Of a stretch of DNA of 64,000 bases, positions 33,049-41,631 are shown one piece after another. The position numbers and the translations under genes are program-made. Source of the stretch: Clostridium_AW malenominatum (GTDB lineage Bacteria > Bacillota > Clostridia > Clostridiales > Clostridiaceae); assembly GCF_039521365.1 (NCBI RefSeq), contig NZ_BAAACF010000003.1, positions 310,001 through 374,000 on the forward strand, read 5' to 3'. The stretch's first letter is position 1, and each line of letters starts with the position of its first letter. A model generated the notes under the pieces. It saw only the letters and a list, made by a program, of their open reading frames with translations. It was not told where the DNA came from and searched no databases.

Positions 33049-34383
33049 ATGAATAGAAAAATTTATAGATATTTTGCTACTCTCTTTTTAATTATCTTCT
33101 TCTTTTCTTTTGGAACTTTTAAAGGAGCTAAAAACTTCAAGCCCGATAATGTTAAAAAGGACATTGTATATCTTGCTTCGCCTGAACTAAAAGGAAGACT
33201 AGCAGGAACTCTAGAAAATATTCAGGCAGCAAACTATATAAAAGAAAAATTTATAAGTAACAAGTTAAAGTCCTTCGATAATACTTATTATCATAACTTT
33301 AATACTTTTTATCCAGAGAAATTAAAAGACTCTCCATACTTAAAAGTTCTAGGGCCTAATAACGAATCCATAAAAGAATTTGAGTACGGTAAGGACTATA
33401 AAGAAGATATGATAAATTTTAAATCAAATAATATCACCTTTGATAAAAACAGCAAGCTATCCTTTAACAAAGAATTTATAGGGGTTGGTACCGATAAAGG
33501 CACTCTTATATTGTATTTAGCAGAAAACGACAATATGGAATTTAGAAGTTCTTTTATTTATGATTCTCCCATGAACTTATATTTGATGATTACAAATGAT
33601 ACGAAAGCACAAATTGAGTCCTCTTTAAAAGATGGCTACAAAATTGATTGCTACATACCCTACACGGTTAAAGAAACCACAGTAAGCAATGTAATGGGGT
33701 TAATTGAAGGAAAAGACTCTACCGCTTCCCCAATAATTATATCTGCTCACTTTGATCACTTAGGCACAGATTTAAATAAAAACATATATGGTGGGGCTTT
33801 AGATAATGCTTCTGGTATAGCTTTTGTCATGGAACTGAGTAGATATATATCTTCCCTTGGGAAACCAGATAGAAACATATTATTTATAGGTTTCAATGCC
33901 GAAGAATTTGGATGCTTAGGAGCTAGGGAGTTTGTTAAAGACTACAAAGATTTATTAAAAGATAGTAAAGTCTTTAATTTTGACATGATTGGAACAGATA
34001 ATGCTTCTCCCCTTTGCATAATGGGCGGCGAAAAAGACTCTATTAATTCTCCACTTGTTAAATCTGCAGCTTCAGTATGTACTAAAGAAAAAATATATTT
34101 TAACTATTTATTTCAAGATTCTAGCGACCATGAAGCCTTTAGGAATGCAAACATTGATGCTATAACTTTCATCGATAACGATCTAAGTAGAATTCATACC
34201 CCTAATGATAAGGCTGAATTTATAAGCAGTAAATCCATAGAAAGGTGTTTTAGTGTAGCTTCTAAAGAAATAAAAAAACATGCTTTTACTAATAATCCAT
34301 TCGTACTATATAATAAAATTCTTATACTACTTTCCCTGCCTTTAATAATCTTGTTGTTTACTTTGTCAAAAATAAGAGTTTAA
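33049..34383 (+). CDS. Membrane-anchored M28-family zinc aminopeptidase
   Basis: A 444-residue protein with an N-terminal signal anchor (residues 7-26) and a C-terminal hydrophobic segment (LILLSLPLIILLFTLSKI). Cocatalytic zinc ligands of M28 peptidases are all visible: SAHFDHLG, GALDNASGIAF, FNAEEFGCLGA, NFDMIGTD and SSDHEAFRN. It likely trims peptides outside the membrane. An AAGGAG ribosome site precedes the ATG. It is convergent with prfB and shares the terminator. Confidence 0.87.
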   Translation: MNRKIYRYFATLFLIIFFFSFGTFKGAKNFKPDNVKKDIVYLASPELKGRLAGTLENIQAANYIKEKFISNKLKSFDNTYYHNFNTFYPEKLKDSPYLKVLGPNNESIKEFEYGKDYKEDMINFKSNNITFDKNSKLSFNKEFIGVGTDKGTLILYLAENDNMEFRSSFIYDSPMNLYLMITNDTKAQIESSLKDGYKIDCYIPYTVKETTVSNVMGLIEGKDSTASPIIISAHFDHLGTDLNKNIYGGALDNASGIAFVMELSRYISSLGKPDRNILFIGFNAEEFGCLGAREFVKDYKDLLKDSKVFNFDMIGTDNASPLCIMGGEKDSINSPLVKSAASVCTKEKIYFNYLFQDSSDHEAFRNANIDAITFIDNDLSRIHTPNDKAEFISSKSIERCFSVASKEIKKHAFTNNPFVLYNKILILLSLPLIILLFTLSKIRV

Positions 34384-34412
34384 AAAAATCCCCATGAATA
34401 GTGGGGATTTTT
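34384..34412. terminator. Bidirectional terminator between the M28 peptidase gene and prfB
   Basis: AAAAATCCCCA and TGGGGATTTTT pair (11 bp) around a 7-nt loop, with T runs on both strands. Confidence 0.85.
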
Positions 34413-34413
34413 A

Positions 34414-35515
34414 TTATTTCACTTTTAAATATTCATTTATAAAGAGGTCTATATCTCCATCCATAACTGCTCCTAAGTTACCCGTTTCTGCTCCAGTTCT
34501 ATGGTCTTTAACTAAATTATATGGATGAAATACATAAGAACGAATTTGGCTTCCCCAGCCCATATCCTTGAGCTCTCCTGTTAAGTCCTCTATTTTTTCT
34601 TTATGAGCTTCTTCTTTTAACTGAACTAGTTTTGCTTTAAGCATTTTTAGCGCAGTTTCTCTATTGGAATGCTGACTTCTTTCATTTTGGCACTGAACGA
34701 TTATACCTGTAGGCAAGTGAGTTATTCTCACGGCAGATTCTGTTTTATTAACATGCTGCCCACCAGCTCCTCCTGCCCTATAAGTATCCATCTTTAAATC
34801 TTCAGGTCTTATTTCTATGTCTTGGCTTTCAGTAAGTTCTGGTAATACTTCTAAGGAAGCAAAGGAAGTTTGTCTTTTGCCATTTGCATTAAAAGGCGAT
34901 ATTCTTACAAGTCTATGAATCCCTTTTTCAGCTTTTAAATATCCATAAGCAAAATCTCCACTTATTTTTAGGGTTGCTCCTTTTATACCTGCCTCATCTC
35001 CCGAAATCAAATCCAAGGTTTCTATAGTGTAGCCTTTTTTGTCAGCCCACCTACTATACATTCTCAGAAGCATCTCTGTCCAGTCTTGTGCATCGGTACC
35101 ACCAACTCCTGAATGGAGAGTTAATATAGCATTGTTTCTATCATACTCTCCACTGAGTAGAACTTCTATTCTAAAATTGTCCACATCTTCTTTTAAGCTT
35201 TTCACTTCTTTTAACAGTTCATCTAGAGAAGAAGCATCCTCTTCTTCTCTAGTTAAATCACATAATATTTTTCCATCCTCAATTCTCGATTGAAATCCAT
35301 AAAACTTACTCAATCTCTCCTTTAGGAATTTCTCTTCTTGGGTAACCTCTTGTGCCCTTTTTAAGTCATTCCAAAAATCAGATTCTCCCATTTTATTTTG
35401 CAATTCTTCTATTTTTAGTTTTATTTTATCGATGTCAAAGTGAATCCCCAATTTCTTTAAGGATTAATTCTAAAGAATTTAATTCACCAATGGTTAAATC
35501 CAATTCTATAAACAT
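34414..35515 (-). CDS. prfB: Peptide chain release factor 2, with programmed +1 frameshift
   Basis: RF2 recognises UGA and UAA. The gene begins with ATG at 35515 and reads MFIELDLTIGELNSLELILK then EIGDSL to an in-frame TGA at 35435-35437. Translation must slip +1 at CTTTGAC to continue DIDKIKLKIEELQ to the stop at 34414, giving about 366 residues. The RF2 anticodon tripeptide is SPF (VRISPFNANG) and the catalytic GGQ is in RAGGAGGQHVNK. The gene lies 16 bp after secA, as in many Firmicutes. A naive annotation would start at 35451 in the second frame and lose the N-terminus. Confidence 0.95.
35435..35451 (-). promoter_or_regulatory. prfB programmed frameshift site
   Basis: Minus-strand CTT TGA C (35434-35440) follows a GGGGA element 4 bases upstream that can pair with the 16S rRNA anti-Shine-Dalgarno. 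This matches the classic autoregulatory RF2 site, where slow UGA termination promotes the +1 shift. Confidence 0.9.
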
Positions 35516-35531
35516 TTTTACTCAACTCCTA

Positions 35532-38039
35532 TTAAGCTTCTCTTCCGCAGCAGTTTTTATATTTTCTGCCACTTCCACATGAACAAGGATCATTTCTTCC
35601 TATTTTGTTTTCTTTTCTTACAGGTTCTTTTTTAAGTGAATCATCACTATGGTTTGTCGCTGTTTCCTTTGCTACTCTTTCTCTTTCTGGCGCACTTTGT
35701 ATCTGAACTCTGAAAAGATATTTTATAGTATCTACTTTAATATTATAAATCATCTCTTCAAACATCTGACTTCCTTCGAACTGATAAGCTTGAACTGGGT
35801 CTTGTTGTTTGTAAGCTCTAAGTCCAATACCTTGCTTTAAATGATCCATATTATCTATGTGATCCATCCACTTAGTATCAACAACTCTTAAAAGTATAAC
35901 TCTTTCTATTTCTCTCATTTGCTCAGTTCCAAAGTCTTCTTCTTTATCTATATACATATTCTGAGCTATAGTAAGTAATTTTTCTTTTATTTCTTCATTT
36001 GTTAATTTAGAAAGTTGTTCTACCGTTACATAATCCTTAGGAAGATAAATATCTTCAAGGAAGGTTATTAAGTTTTCTAATTCTTTTTCAAATTCTTCTG
36101 CTATCCCTGATATATGAGAATCTACAACAGAATAAACCACATCTCTAATCATATCTTGTACTTGATCTTTTAAGTCTTCACCTGCAAGAACTTCTGATCT
36201 TTGTTTGTAAATTATTTCTCTTTGTTGATTTATTACATCATCGTATTGAATCAAAGTTTTTCTTATATCAAAGTTATTACCTTCAACCTTCTTTTGTGCA
36301 TTTTCTATGGCACCGCTTACCATTTTACTTTCAATAGCTTCATCGTCTCCAAGTCCTAATTTTTCAACTACTCCCTTTAACTTATCTGAACCGAATATTC
36401 TCATTAAGTCATCTTCTAATGAAACGTAGAATCTTGATTCTCCAGGATCTCCTTGACGTCCTGAACGTCCTCTTAACTGGTTATCAATTCTCCTTGATTC
36501 ATGTCTCTCGGTACCTATTATCTTAAGGCCTCCTACTTCTACAACACCTTCGCCTAGCTTAATATCCGTACCACGACCAGCCATATTAGTTGCTATAGTG
36601 ACTGTTCCGTATTCACCAGCATGAGAAACTATCTCCGCTTCCTTTTCATGGTACTTAGCATTTAAAACCTGGTGCTTAACTCCCTTTTTCTTTAACATTT
36701 CAGATATAAGCTCTGATTTTTCTATACTTACTGTACCTACTAGCACTGGCTGACCCTTTTTATAAGTTTCTGCTATTTCTTCTACAATGGCTTTATATTT
36801 GCCTTTAGCTGTTTTATAAACTAAATCTGGTTGGTCTATTCTTACAACTGGTCTATGAGTTGGAATAACAATTACATCTAGACCATAGATTTCTCTAAAT
36901 TCATTTTCTTCTGTTAGCGCAGTACCAGTCATACCTGATAATTTACTGAACATTCTAAAGTAATTTTGGTAGGTTATAGTTGCTAAAGTTTTAGATTCTC
37001 TTTCTACTTTAACTCCTTCTTTAGCTTCTATGGCTTGGTGAAGACCATCACTATATCTTCTACCTTCCATAACTCTACCTGTAAATTCGTCTACTATCAT
37101 TATTTCGCCTTCTCTAACTATATAATCCTTATCAACCTTCATAGTATAGTTGGCTTTTAATGCTTGAACTACGTGATGCTGTATTTCCATGTTATCTGAA
37201 TCTGCATAGTTTTCTACTTTAAAGAATTCCTCCGCTTTAACTATTCCATCATCTGTCAATATTACAGCATTAGCCTTTTCATCTACAGTAAAGTCTCTTT
37301 CTTTTAATAAAGATTTTGCAAAATAATCTGCCACTCTATAAAACTCTGTGGATTTTTCTCCTTGACCTGATATTATAAGAGGAGTTCTAGCTTCATCTAT
37401 CAATATAGAGTCAACTTCGTCTACGATGGCAAAGTTTAGCCCTCTTTGTACTTTTTCTTCTTTGTATATAACCATATTGTCTCTTAAGTAGTCAAATCCA
37501 AACTCACTATTAGTTCCATAAGTAATATCACATCTATAAGCCTGCTGTCTTTCAGTTTGATCTAGCTCATGCAAAATAACGCCTACTCTAAGTCCTAGAA
37601 ACTCATGAATTGGTCCCATAAGTTCTCTATCTCTCTTAGCCAAATAGTCGTTAACTGTAACAATATGAACTCCCTTTTCGGAAAGGCCATTCAAATATGC
37701 AGGTAAGGTTGCAACTAATGTTTTACCTTCACCAGTTTTCATTTCAGCTATTCTTCCTTGATGAAGAACAATTCCTCCCATTAACTGCTCTCTGTAGTGC
37801 TTTAACCCTATGACTCTCCAGGCAGCTTCTCTTACAACGGCAAAAGCTTCAACTAAAATATCGTCCAAGGTCTCACCACTAGCTAGTCTTTCTCTAAATT
37901 CATTAGTTTTTGCTCTTAATTCTTCATCTGTAAGTCCCTGCATTTTTGAATCTAGAGCATCAATTTTATCTACTAATGGAATTATTCTTTTTATTTCTCT
38001 ATCACTATATGTGCCAAATATCTTCTCAAATAACCTCAT
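35532..38039 (-). CDS. secA: Preprotein translocase ATPase SecA
   Basis: An 835-residue motor driving Sec-dependent export. Walker A GEGKTLVATLPAYLNGL near residue 100, DEAD-type IVDEVDSILIDEARTPL, helicase motif TNMAGRGTDIKLGEGV and LRGRSGRQGDPGESRFY are all present. The C-terminus ends in the zinc SEC-C motif (CSCGSGRKYKNCCG). The start at 38039 (MRLFEKIFGTYSDRE) matches other SecA proteins; GAGG lies 9 bp upstream, and in-frame GTG 38054 and ATG 38048 precede that N-terminus. prfB follows directly. Confidence 0.97.
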   Translation of the reverse strand: MRLFEKIFGTYSDREIKRIIPLVDKIDALDSKMQGLTDEELRAKTNEFRERLASGETLDDILVEAFAVVREAAWRVIGLKHYREQLMGGIVLHQGRIAEMKTGEGKTLVATLPAYLNGLSEKGVHIVTVNDYLAKRDRELMGPIHEFLGLRVGVILHELDQTERQQAYRCDITYGTNSEFGFDYLRDNMVIYKEEKVQRGLNFAIVDEVDSILIDEARTPLIISGQGEKSTEFYRVADYFAKSLLKERDFTVDEKANAVILTDDGIVKAEEFFKVENYADSDNMEIQHHVVQALKANYTMKVDKDYIVREGEIMIVDEFTGRVMEGRRYSDGLHQAIEAKEGVKVERESKTLATITYQNYFRMFSKLSGMTGTALTEENEFREIYGLDVIVIPTHRPVVRIDQPDLVYKTAKGKYKAIVEEIAETYKKGQPVLVGTVSIEKSELISEMLKKKGVKHQVLNAKYHEKEAEIVSHAGEYGTVTIATNMAGRGTDIKLGEGVVEVGGLKIIGTERHESRRIDNQLRGRSGRQGDPGESRFYVSLEDDLMRIFGSDKLKGVVEKLGLGDDEAIESKMVSGAIENAQKKVEGNNFDIRKTLIQYDDVINQQREIIYKQRSEVLAGEDLKDQVQDMIRDVVYSVVDSHISGIAEEFEKELENLITFLEDIYLPKDYVTVEQLSKLTNEEIKEKLLTIAQNMYIDKEEDFGTEQMREIERVILLRVVDTKWMDHIDNMDHLKQGIGLRAYKQQDPVQAYQFEGSQMFEEMIYNIKVDTIKYLFRVQIQSAPERERVAKETATNHSDDSLKKEPVRKENKIGRNDPCSCGSGRKYKNCCGREA

Positions 38040-38155
38040 TTTTTTCATCCTCACTAATTTTATTTTCTAAAAATACTTATTCTTATAGATTATATCATTT
38101 AATTTATTTGGGTTCAACTTAATACATGGTTAATGCACAATTTGTTAAATAATAT

Positions 38156-38185
38156 TTTACAATGTTAATAGATAAGCCTTATAAT
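38156..38185 (+). promoter_or_regulatory. Putative promoter of the HAD-like gene
   Basis: TTTACA (38156-38161) and TATAAT (38180-38185) with 18-bp spacing lie 28 bp before the start codon at 38214. Confidence 0.5.
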
Positions 38186-38213
38186 TAAAGTATAACAGTT
38201 TAGGAGTGGTTTT

Positions 38214-38990
38214 ATGATATCTAAGTATAATAATTACCTTTTTATATTTGAGGATATTCTATGTAGCTCGCCACAAAAACAAGAAGAGTGGGTTAAATTT
38301 ATAAATAAAATTCCTGTCCACAGAAGGTATTTCTTCACATTAAATCCGGACTTTAGCAGAAAAACTCTCTCTAACATGATTAAGAACCTTAATATAAACT
38401 ATGATTTTAACAATGTTTTAACACCATCTTATCTCATGCTAAGTTACTGCAAAACCCTCTACACTAACTTAACTATATACCCTATAAGTACTACTATGGA
38501 TTTTCATGACTTTTATATAAGTAATATCAAAATAGATTTTGCAAATCCTAATTTAATTATTGTAAACACAAGTAATATGTCTAAGGAATATTTAAATGCC
38601 TTAAGTCATTTTAATAATATACCAATAATTTTTTCATCGATTCTTTGTACTAATAGATTCGATAAATGCGTAATGTGCAATGAAAATTGCAACTTAAGAT
38701 ATATAAAATCTTCATATAGAACTAGATTAATAATACCTGATTCCCCTCCAAGTTATGATGTTACATATTTATTTAAAAAGTTTAATATAGACCCTAAGGA
38801 AACAGTGCTTGTAACTTGCAAAATTAGAAATGACTATTTACAATGCGAGAAAGCCGGCTGCCAAATGGTTCTTGTTTTAAATGAAAAATACTCAAAGGAG
38901 GATTACATAGATTCCTCCTTTGATATAAATTTAGTAGTAGATAACCTTAATAATTTGTCGTATTTTTTAAATTTAAAAGAGGAGATTTAA
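38214..38990 (+). CDS. Degenerate HAD-superfamily (NagD-like) protein
   Basis: A 258-residue protein whose layout follows NagD-type HAD phosphatases: an N-terminal strand YLFIFEDILC in the place of DxDGT, a RRYFFTLNPDFSRKTLSNMI stretch corresponding to the TNN...S motif, a cap region, and PSYDVTYLFKKFNIDPKETV then VTCKIRNDYLQCEKAGCQMV where GD..TD..gA..AG normally lies. The nucleophile Asp and the second acidic site are replaced (F-E-D, V-T-C), so catalysis is unlikely. A cysteine cluster CVMCNENC sits near residue 150. It may be a binding or regulatory relative. The HAD assignment is from pattern only. Confidence 0.55.
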   Translation: MISKYNNYLFIFEDILCSSPQKQEEWVKFINKIPVHRRYFFTLNPDFSRKTLSNMIKNLNINYDFNNVLTPSYLMLSYCKTLYTNLTIYPISTTMDFHDFYISNIKIDFANPNLIIVNTSNMSKEYLNALSHFNNIPIIFSSILCTNRFDKCVMCNENCNLRYIKSSYRTRLIIPDSPPSYDVTYLFKKFNIDPKETVLVTCKIRNDYLQCEKAGCQMVLVLNEKYSKEDYIDSSFDINLVVDNLNNLSYFLNLKEEI

Positions 38991-39001
38991 ATCTCCTCTT
39001 T
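38975..39001. terminator. Palindromic terminator between HAD-like gene and hpf
   Basis: AAAGAGGAGATTT and AAATCTCCTCTTT form a perfect palindrome that contains the stop codon of the HAD-like gene. T-rich sequence lies on each side, so it can serve both convergent genes. Confidence 0.7.
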
Positions 39002-39026
39002 CTGTATATGTTTCATTCTATGTTAA

Positions 39027-39557
39027 TTATTCAAAATCTTGTTCAATAAGACCGTAGTTTCCGTCTTTTCTTTTATAGATTACATTAACTTCTCCACTTT
39101 CTGCATTTTCATATACAAAGAAGTTATGTCCTAAAAGTTCCATTTGAAGTACTGCTTCTTCATCTGACATAGGTTTCATTGGGAACTTCTTAGTTTTAAC
39201 TATTTTAGGTTCATTTATATTTTTAATATCATCATCTGGAATTGATTGAAATCTCAATGAATCTCCATATAACCTTTTTTGTAATTTAGTTTTTTGCTTT
39301 CTTATTTGTCTCTCAAGCTTATCTAAAACTAAATCTAATGAAGCATACATGTCGTCTGTTGACTCTTCTCCTCTTAATATAACTCCATTAAAAGGAATTG
39401 TTACTTCTATTCTTTGAGTATTTTTTTGTACACTTAATGTAGCATGGGCTTCTACATTTGGATTAAAATATTTTTCGAGTTTCTCTAACTTCTTCTCTAC
39501 TATATTTCTTAATGCGTTTGTAATCTCAATATTTTTACCAGTCACTGTAATTTTCAT
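39027..39557 (-). CDS. hpf: Long-form ribosome hibernation promoting factor
   Basis: A 176-residue long-form HPF (also called RaiA/YfiA-like). The N-terminal S30AE domain (MKITVTGKNIEITNALRNIV, VTIPFNGVILRGEESTDDMY) binds the decoding centre. The C-terminal dimerisation domain (EAVLQMELLGHNFFVYENAE, NVIYKRKDGNYGLIEQDFE) joins 70S particles into 100S dimers during stationary phase. GAGGGG precedes the ATG. A candidate promoter TTAACT-N16-TATAGT lies at 39609-39636. The raiA-type RNA gene lies just upstream. Confidence 0.95.
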   Translation of the reverse strand: MKITVTGKNIEITNALRNIVEKKLEKLEKYFNPNVEAHATLSVQKNTQRIEVTIPFNGVILRGEESTDDMYASLDLVLDKLERQIRKQKTKLQKRLYGDSLRFQSIPDDDIKNINEPKIVKTKKFPMKPMSDEEAVLQMELLGHNFFVYENAESGEVNVIYKRKDGNYGLIEQDFE

Positions 39558-39662
39558 ACTTCCAGCCCCTCTCTACTCTAAAATTTATAAAGTAATGTTT
39601 ATTGTGTTACTATAATTTTAATATGATTTGAGTTAAATTACAAGTTAAATTATCAAAATCTT

Positions 39663-39914
39663 TAAAAAAATAGAGTTCTTATCTACATAAGAACTCTACA
39701 TTTTAAGTTAGTTGACCTGATTTTTTCCCCCACACCCGCCTGCTGGAGCTTTTGCTACTCGGAATTAACCTCTCACTACTTACCCTCTCGTATATAATCT
39801 CAACGGCAGGACTTACCTCTAAGCCGCACCATGCTCATTAAACATTTTATTTAACTTACGTGGATCGTTTCGCCTGCGACTGGCATCGATTTTCAATCAC
39901 AAACCTAACTTAAC
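39663..39914 (-). ncRNA. raiA-motif structured RNA
   Basis: A gene-free stretch of about 250 nt upstream of hpf, with distinctly higher GC than other spacers. It is bounded by a strong promoter at 39921-39948 and a perfect intrinsic terminator at 39671-39698, so it is an independent transcript. Position next to the S30AE/raiA gene, length, and conserved-looking G-rich blocks (GCCAGTCGCAGGCGAAACGA, GCGGCTTAGAGGTAAGTCC, AGAGGTTAATTCCGAGTAGC, CTCCAGCAGGCGGGTGTGGG) fit the raiA RNA motif of Firmicutes, whose molecular function is unresolved. I recalled the class from context and did not align it. Confidence 0.8.
39671..39698 (-). terminator. Terminator of the raiA-type RNA
   Basis: TAGAGTTCTTAT and ATAAGAACTCTA form a perfect 12-bp stem with a CTAC/GTAG loop. 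The minus strand continues with TTTTTTT. Confidence 0.92.
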
Positions 39915-39920
39915 ATAACT

Positions 39921-39948
39921 ATTATACATTACTTTTGGCAACAGTCAA
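39921..39948 (-). promoter_or_regulatory. Promoter of the raiA-type RNA
   Basis: Minus-strand TTGACT (39943-39948) and TATAAT (39921-39926) with 16-bp spacing overlap the end of comFC. Transcription would begin near 39914. Confidence 0.8.
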
Positions 39949-40599
39949 TATATTTATTTCCTTTGCTCCATTTTTCATTAACTCTTTTCCACAATTATAG
40001 GCAGTAGCACCTGTTGTAATTACATCATCTATTATTATTATTTTCCTATTCTTAATTTTAATTCCTTCATTTAACTTAAAGGAATCATCAACATTACTCC
40101 ATCTTTCACTTCCATTTAATCCAATCTGATCTAAAGTTTCCTTGCACTTGTATAGAGTGTTAACCACAGGGATATTTAATTCTCTTCCAACAACCTTTGC
40201 TAAATATTCACTTTGATTATATCCTCTTTTTTTATAGGATTTACTACTCATAGGCACAAAGGTTAATATAGGAGACTCTATATTAATGTGTAAAATTTTT
40301 TCTTTTAACAGTTCTCCTAAAGCTCTTCCACACTGAAAATCTCTACTATATTTAAATCTTTTAATCATTCCAACCATAGCATTTGAATAAACTCCTACAC
40401 TATATCCTTTAAAACTATATTCCTCTCCACTTATTACAAAGACTTCATTAATGGAGTCGATTTTATTCCTACATGCAAGACAAAGAGAAGTTTTCTCTAC
40501 AACTTTTTCACACAAAGGGCATTGTTCTTCTTCACTAAAAAGTACAGAGAGTACATTATCAAATATATCTTTTAAATATTTAATAATCCCATCTCCCAA
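39922..40599 (-). CDS. comFC: ComFC-like phosphoribosyltransferase-domain protein
   Basis: A 225-residue ComF/GntX-type protein: N-terminal zinc finger CPLCEKVVEKTSLCLACRNK, then a phosphoribosyltransferase fold with the PRPP loop IIIIDDVITTGATAYNC near residue 190. ComFC is needed for inward DNA transport in competent bacteria, with an undefined enzymatic role. It overlaps the comFA-like gene upstream by 28 bp. The 3' end carries the promoter of the downstream structured RNA. Confidence 0.9.
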   Translation of the reverse strand: MGDGIIKYLKDIFDNVLSVLFSEEEQCPLCEKVVEKTSLCLACRNKIDSINEVFVISGEEYSFKGYSVGVYSNAMVGMIKRFKYSRDFQCGRALGELLKEKILHINIESPILTFVPMSSKSYKKRGYNQSEYLAKVVGRELNIPVVNTLYKCKETLDQIGLNGSERWSNVDDSFKLNEGIKIKNRKIIIIDDVITTGATAYNCGKELMKNGAKEINILTVAKSNV

Positions 40600-41603
40600 G
40601 CTTCCTTATTGAAATTTCTTATAATATTTTTTGCCCTATCCATATGTTCTGTTTCTTCATTGGCTACAAATATAATTTCTTTGCTTTTCATATTATTTAT
40701 GGCTTCTTCACCACAAAGATATGCAAGCTTTCTATAATCAAACAAACTATTATTTGCAAAAAATATCATCTCATTGACTTCTCTTCCCCTGTAAACTCCT
40801 CTTAATTTTTCCTTTAAATCATTTGTTACTAATATACCTTTATTGTATTTATTGAAGGTTAATAAAGGCTTTTCATCCCTTTCACTCTTATAGTAGGAAA
40901 TTATATTATTCGCTAGACCTTTGCAATACTTGCTTATATAATTACAAACATTGGTTACACTTTCTTCATCAGGAACATATATTACCACTCTCTTTTCCAG
41001 CTTAAGCCACCATTTTAAATATTCATAAATAGTATAGGGTATATCTGTATTTAAATCTATTTTAGTAGTTATTACTCTAGGTTCTACCAATGGCAATGCA
41101 CTTTCCATAACAGGAAGATTTATTTCTCTTTTCTTATTGAAAATTCCTTCTATGGAATAGGAAATTAATTTCCCATTATCCGAAGAACATTTAGCCATTA
41201 TATCAATAATTTCATACTTGTTATATATAGGTAAGCTTCGTATATCATCATAAATTACCAAATCATACTTATTTCTTAATCTTAAAGCATTTTCACAATT
41301 ACACACTATTAAATTTTTATTAATTTCTATAGCTGCATTTCTTAAATAACCATAGTTTCTTGGTATAGCTCTTCTTTTTAAATTTCTAAATAAATCAATA
41401 CTCTCTTCTTTTTCATTGGTTATATATAAAACTTTTTTATTTAAGCTTAAAAAGTTCGCTATTGCCTTAGTTAGAACAAAAGAAGAATTGTTAGGAACAG
41501 TTACAATATTTAAAAACTGTTCTCCTGAAAATACCCAATTTGAAATTTGTTCAACTATTCCTTCTCTTTCTGAATAAGACTTAGGAATTTTATTTATAAA
41601 CAT
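40572..41603 (-). CDS. ComFA-like protein without intact ATPase motifs
   Basis: A 343-residue protein placed exactly where comFA normally precedes comFC and with comparable segment order: DLVIYDDIRSLPIYNKYEII in the place of the DEAD box, ALPLVEPRVITTKIDLNTDI, and YEYLKWWLKLEKRVVIYVPD as at the start of helicase domain 2. The P-loop position reads VTVPNNSSFVLTKAI, lacking GxGKT, and the expected zinc cysteines at the N-terminus are missing. It is shorter than B. subtilis ComFA. It is probably an ATPase-dead derivative; it follows recD2 by 28 bp. Confidence 0.65.
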   Translation of the reverse strand: MFINKIPKSYSEREGIVEQISNWVFSGEQFLNIVTVPNNSSFVLTKAIANFLSLNKKVLYITNEKEESIDLFRNLKRRAIPRNYGYLRNAAIEINKNLIVCNCENALRLRNKYDLVIYDDIRSLPIYNKYEIIDIMAKCSSDNGKLISYSIEGIFNKKREINLPVMESALPLVEPRVITTKIDLNTDIPYTIYEYLKWWLKLEKRVVIYVPDEESVTNVCNYISKYCKGLANNIISYYKSERDEKPLLTFNKYNKGILVTNDLKEKLRGVYRGREVNEMIFFANNSLFDYRKLAYLCGEEAINNMKSKEIIFVANEETEHMDRAKNIIRNFNKEAWEMGLLNI

Positions 41604-41631
41604 ACGTTATACACTCCAATATATTTAAGTT

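Noticed and set aside
35385..35451. Start of prfB at the TTG at 35451 in the second frame
   Set aside because: That start lies inside the frameshift signal. The zero-frame 26-codon segment with its own AGGAG site and the CTTTGAC motif shows the true start at 35515.
39558..39922. Spacer upstream of hpf as ordinary 5' UTR or a hidden small ORF
   Set aside because: No reading frame of useful length exists, and the strong promoter and terminator define a separate RNA.
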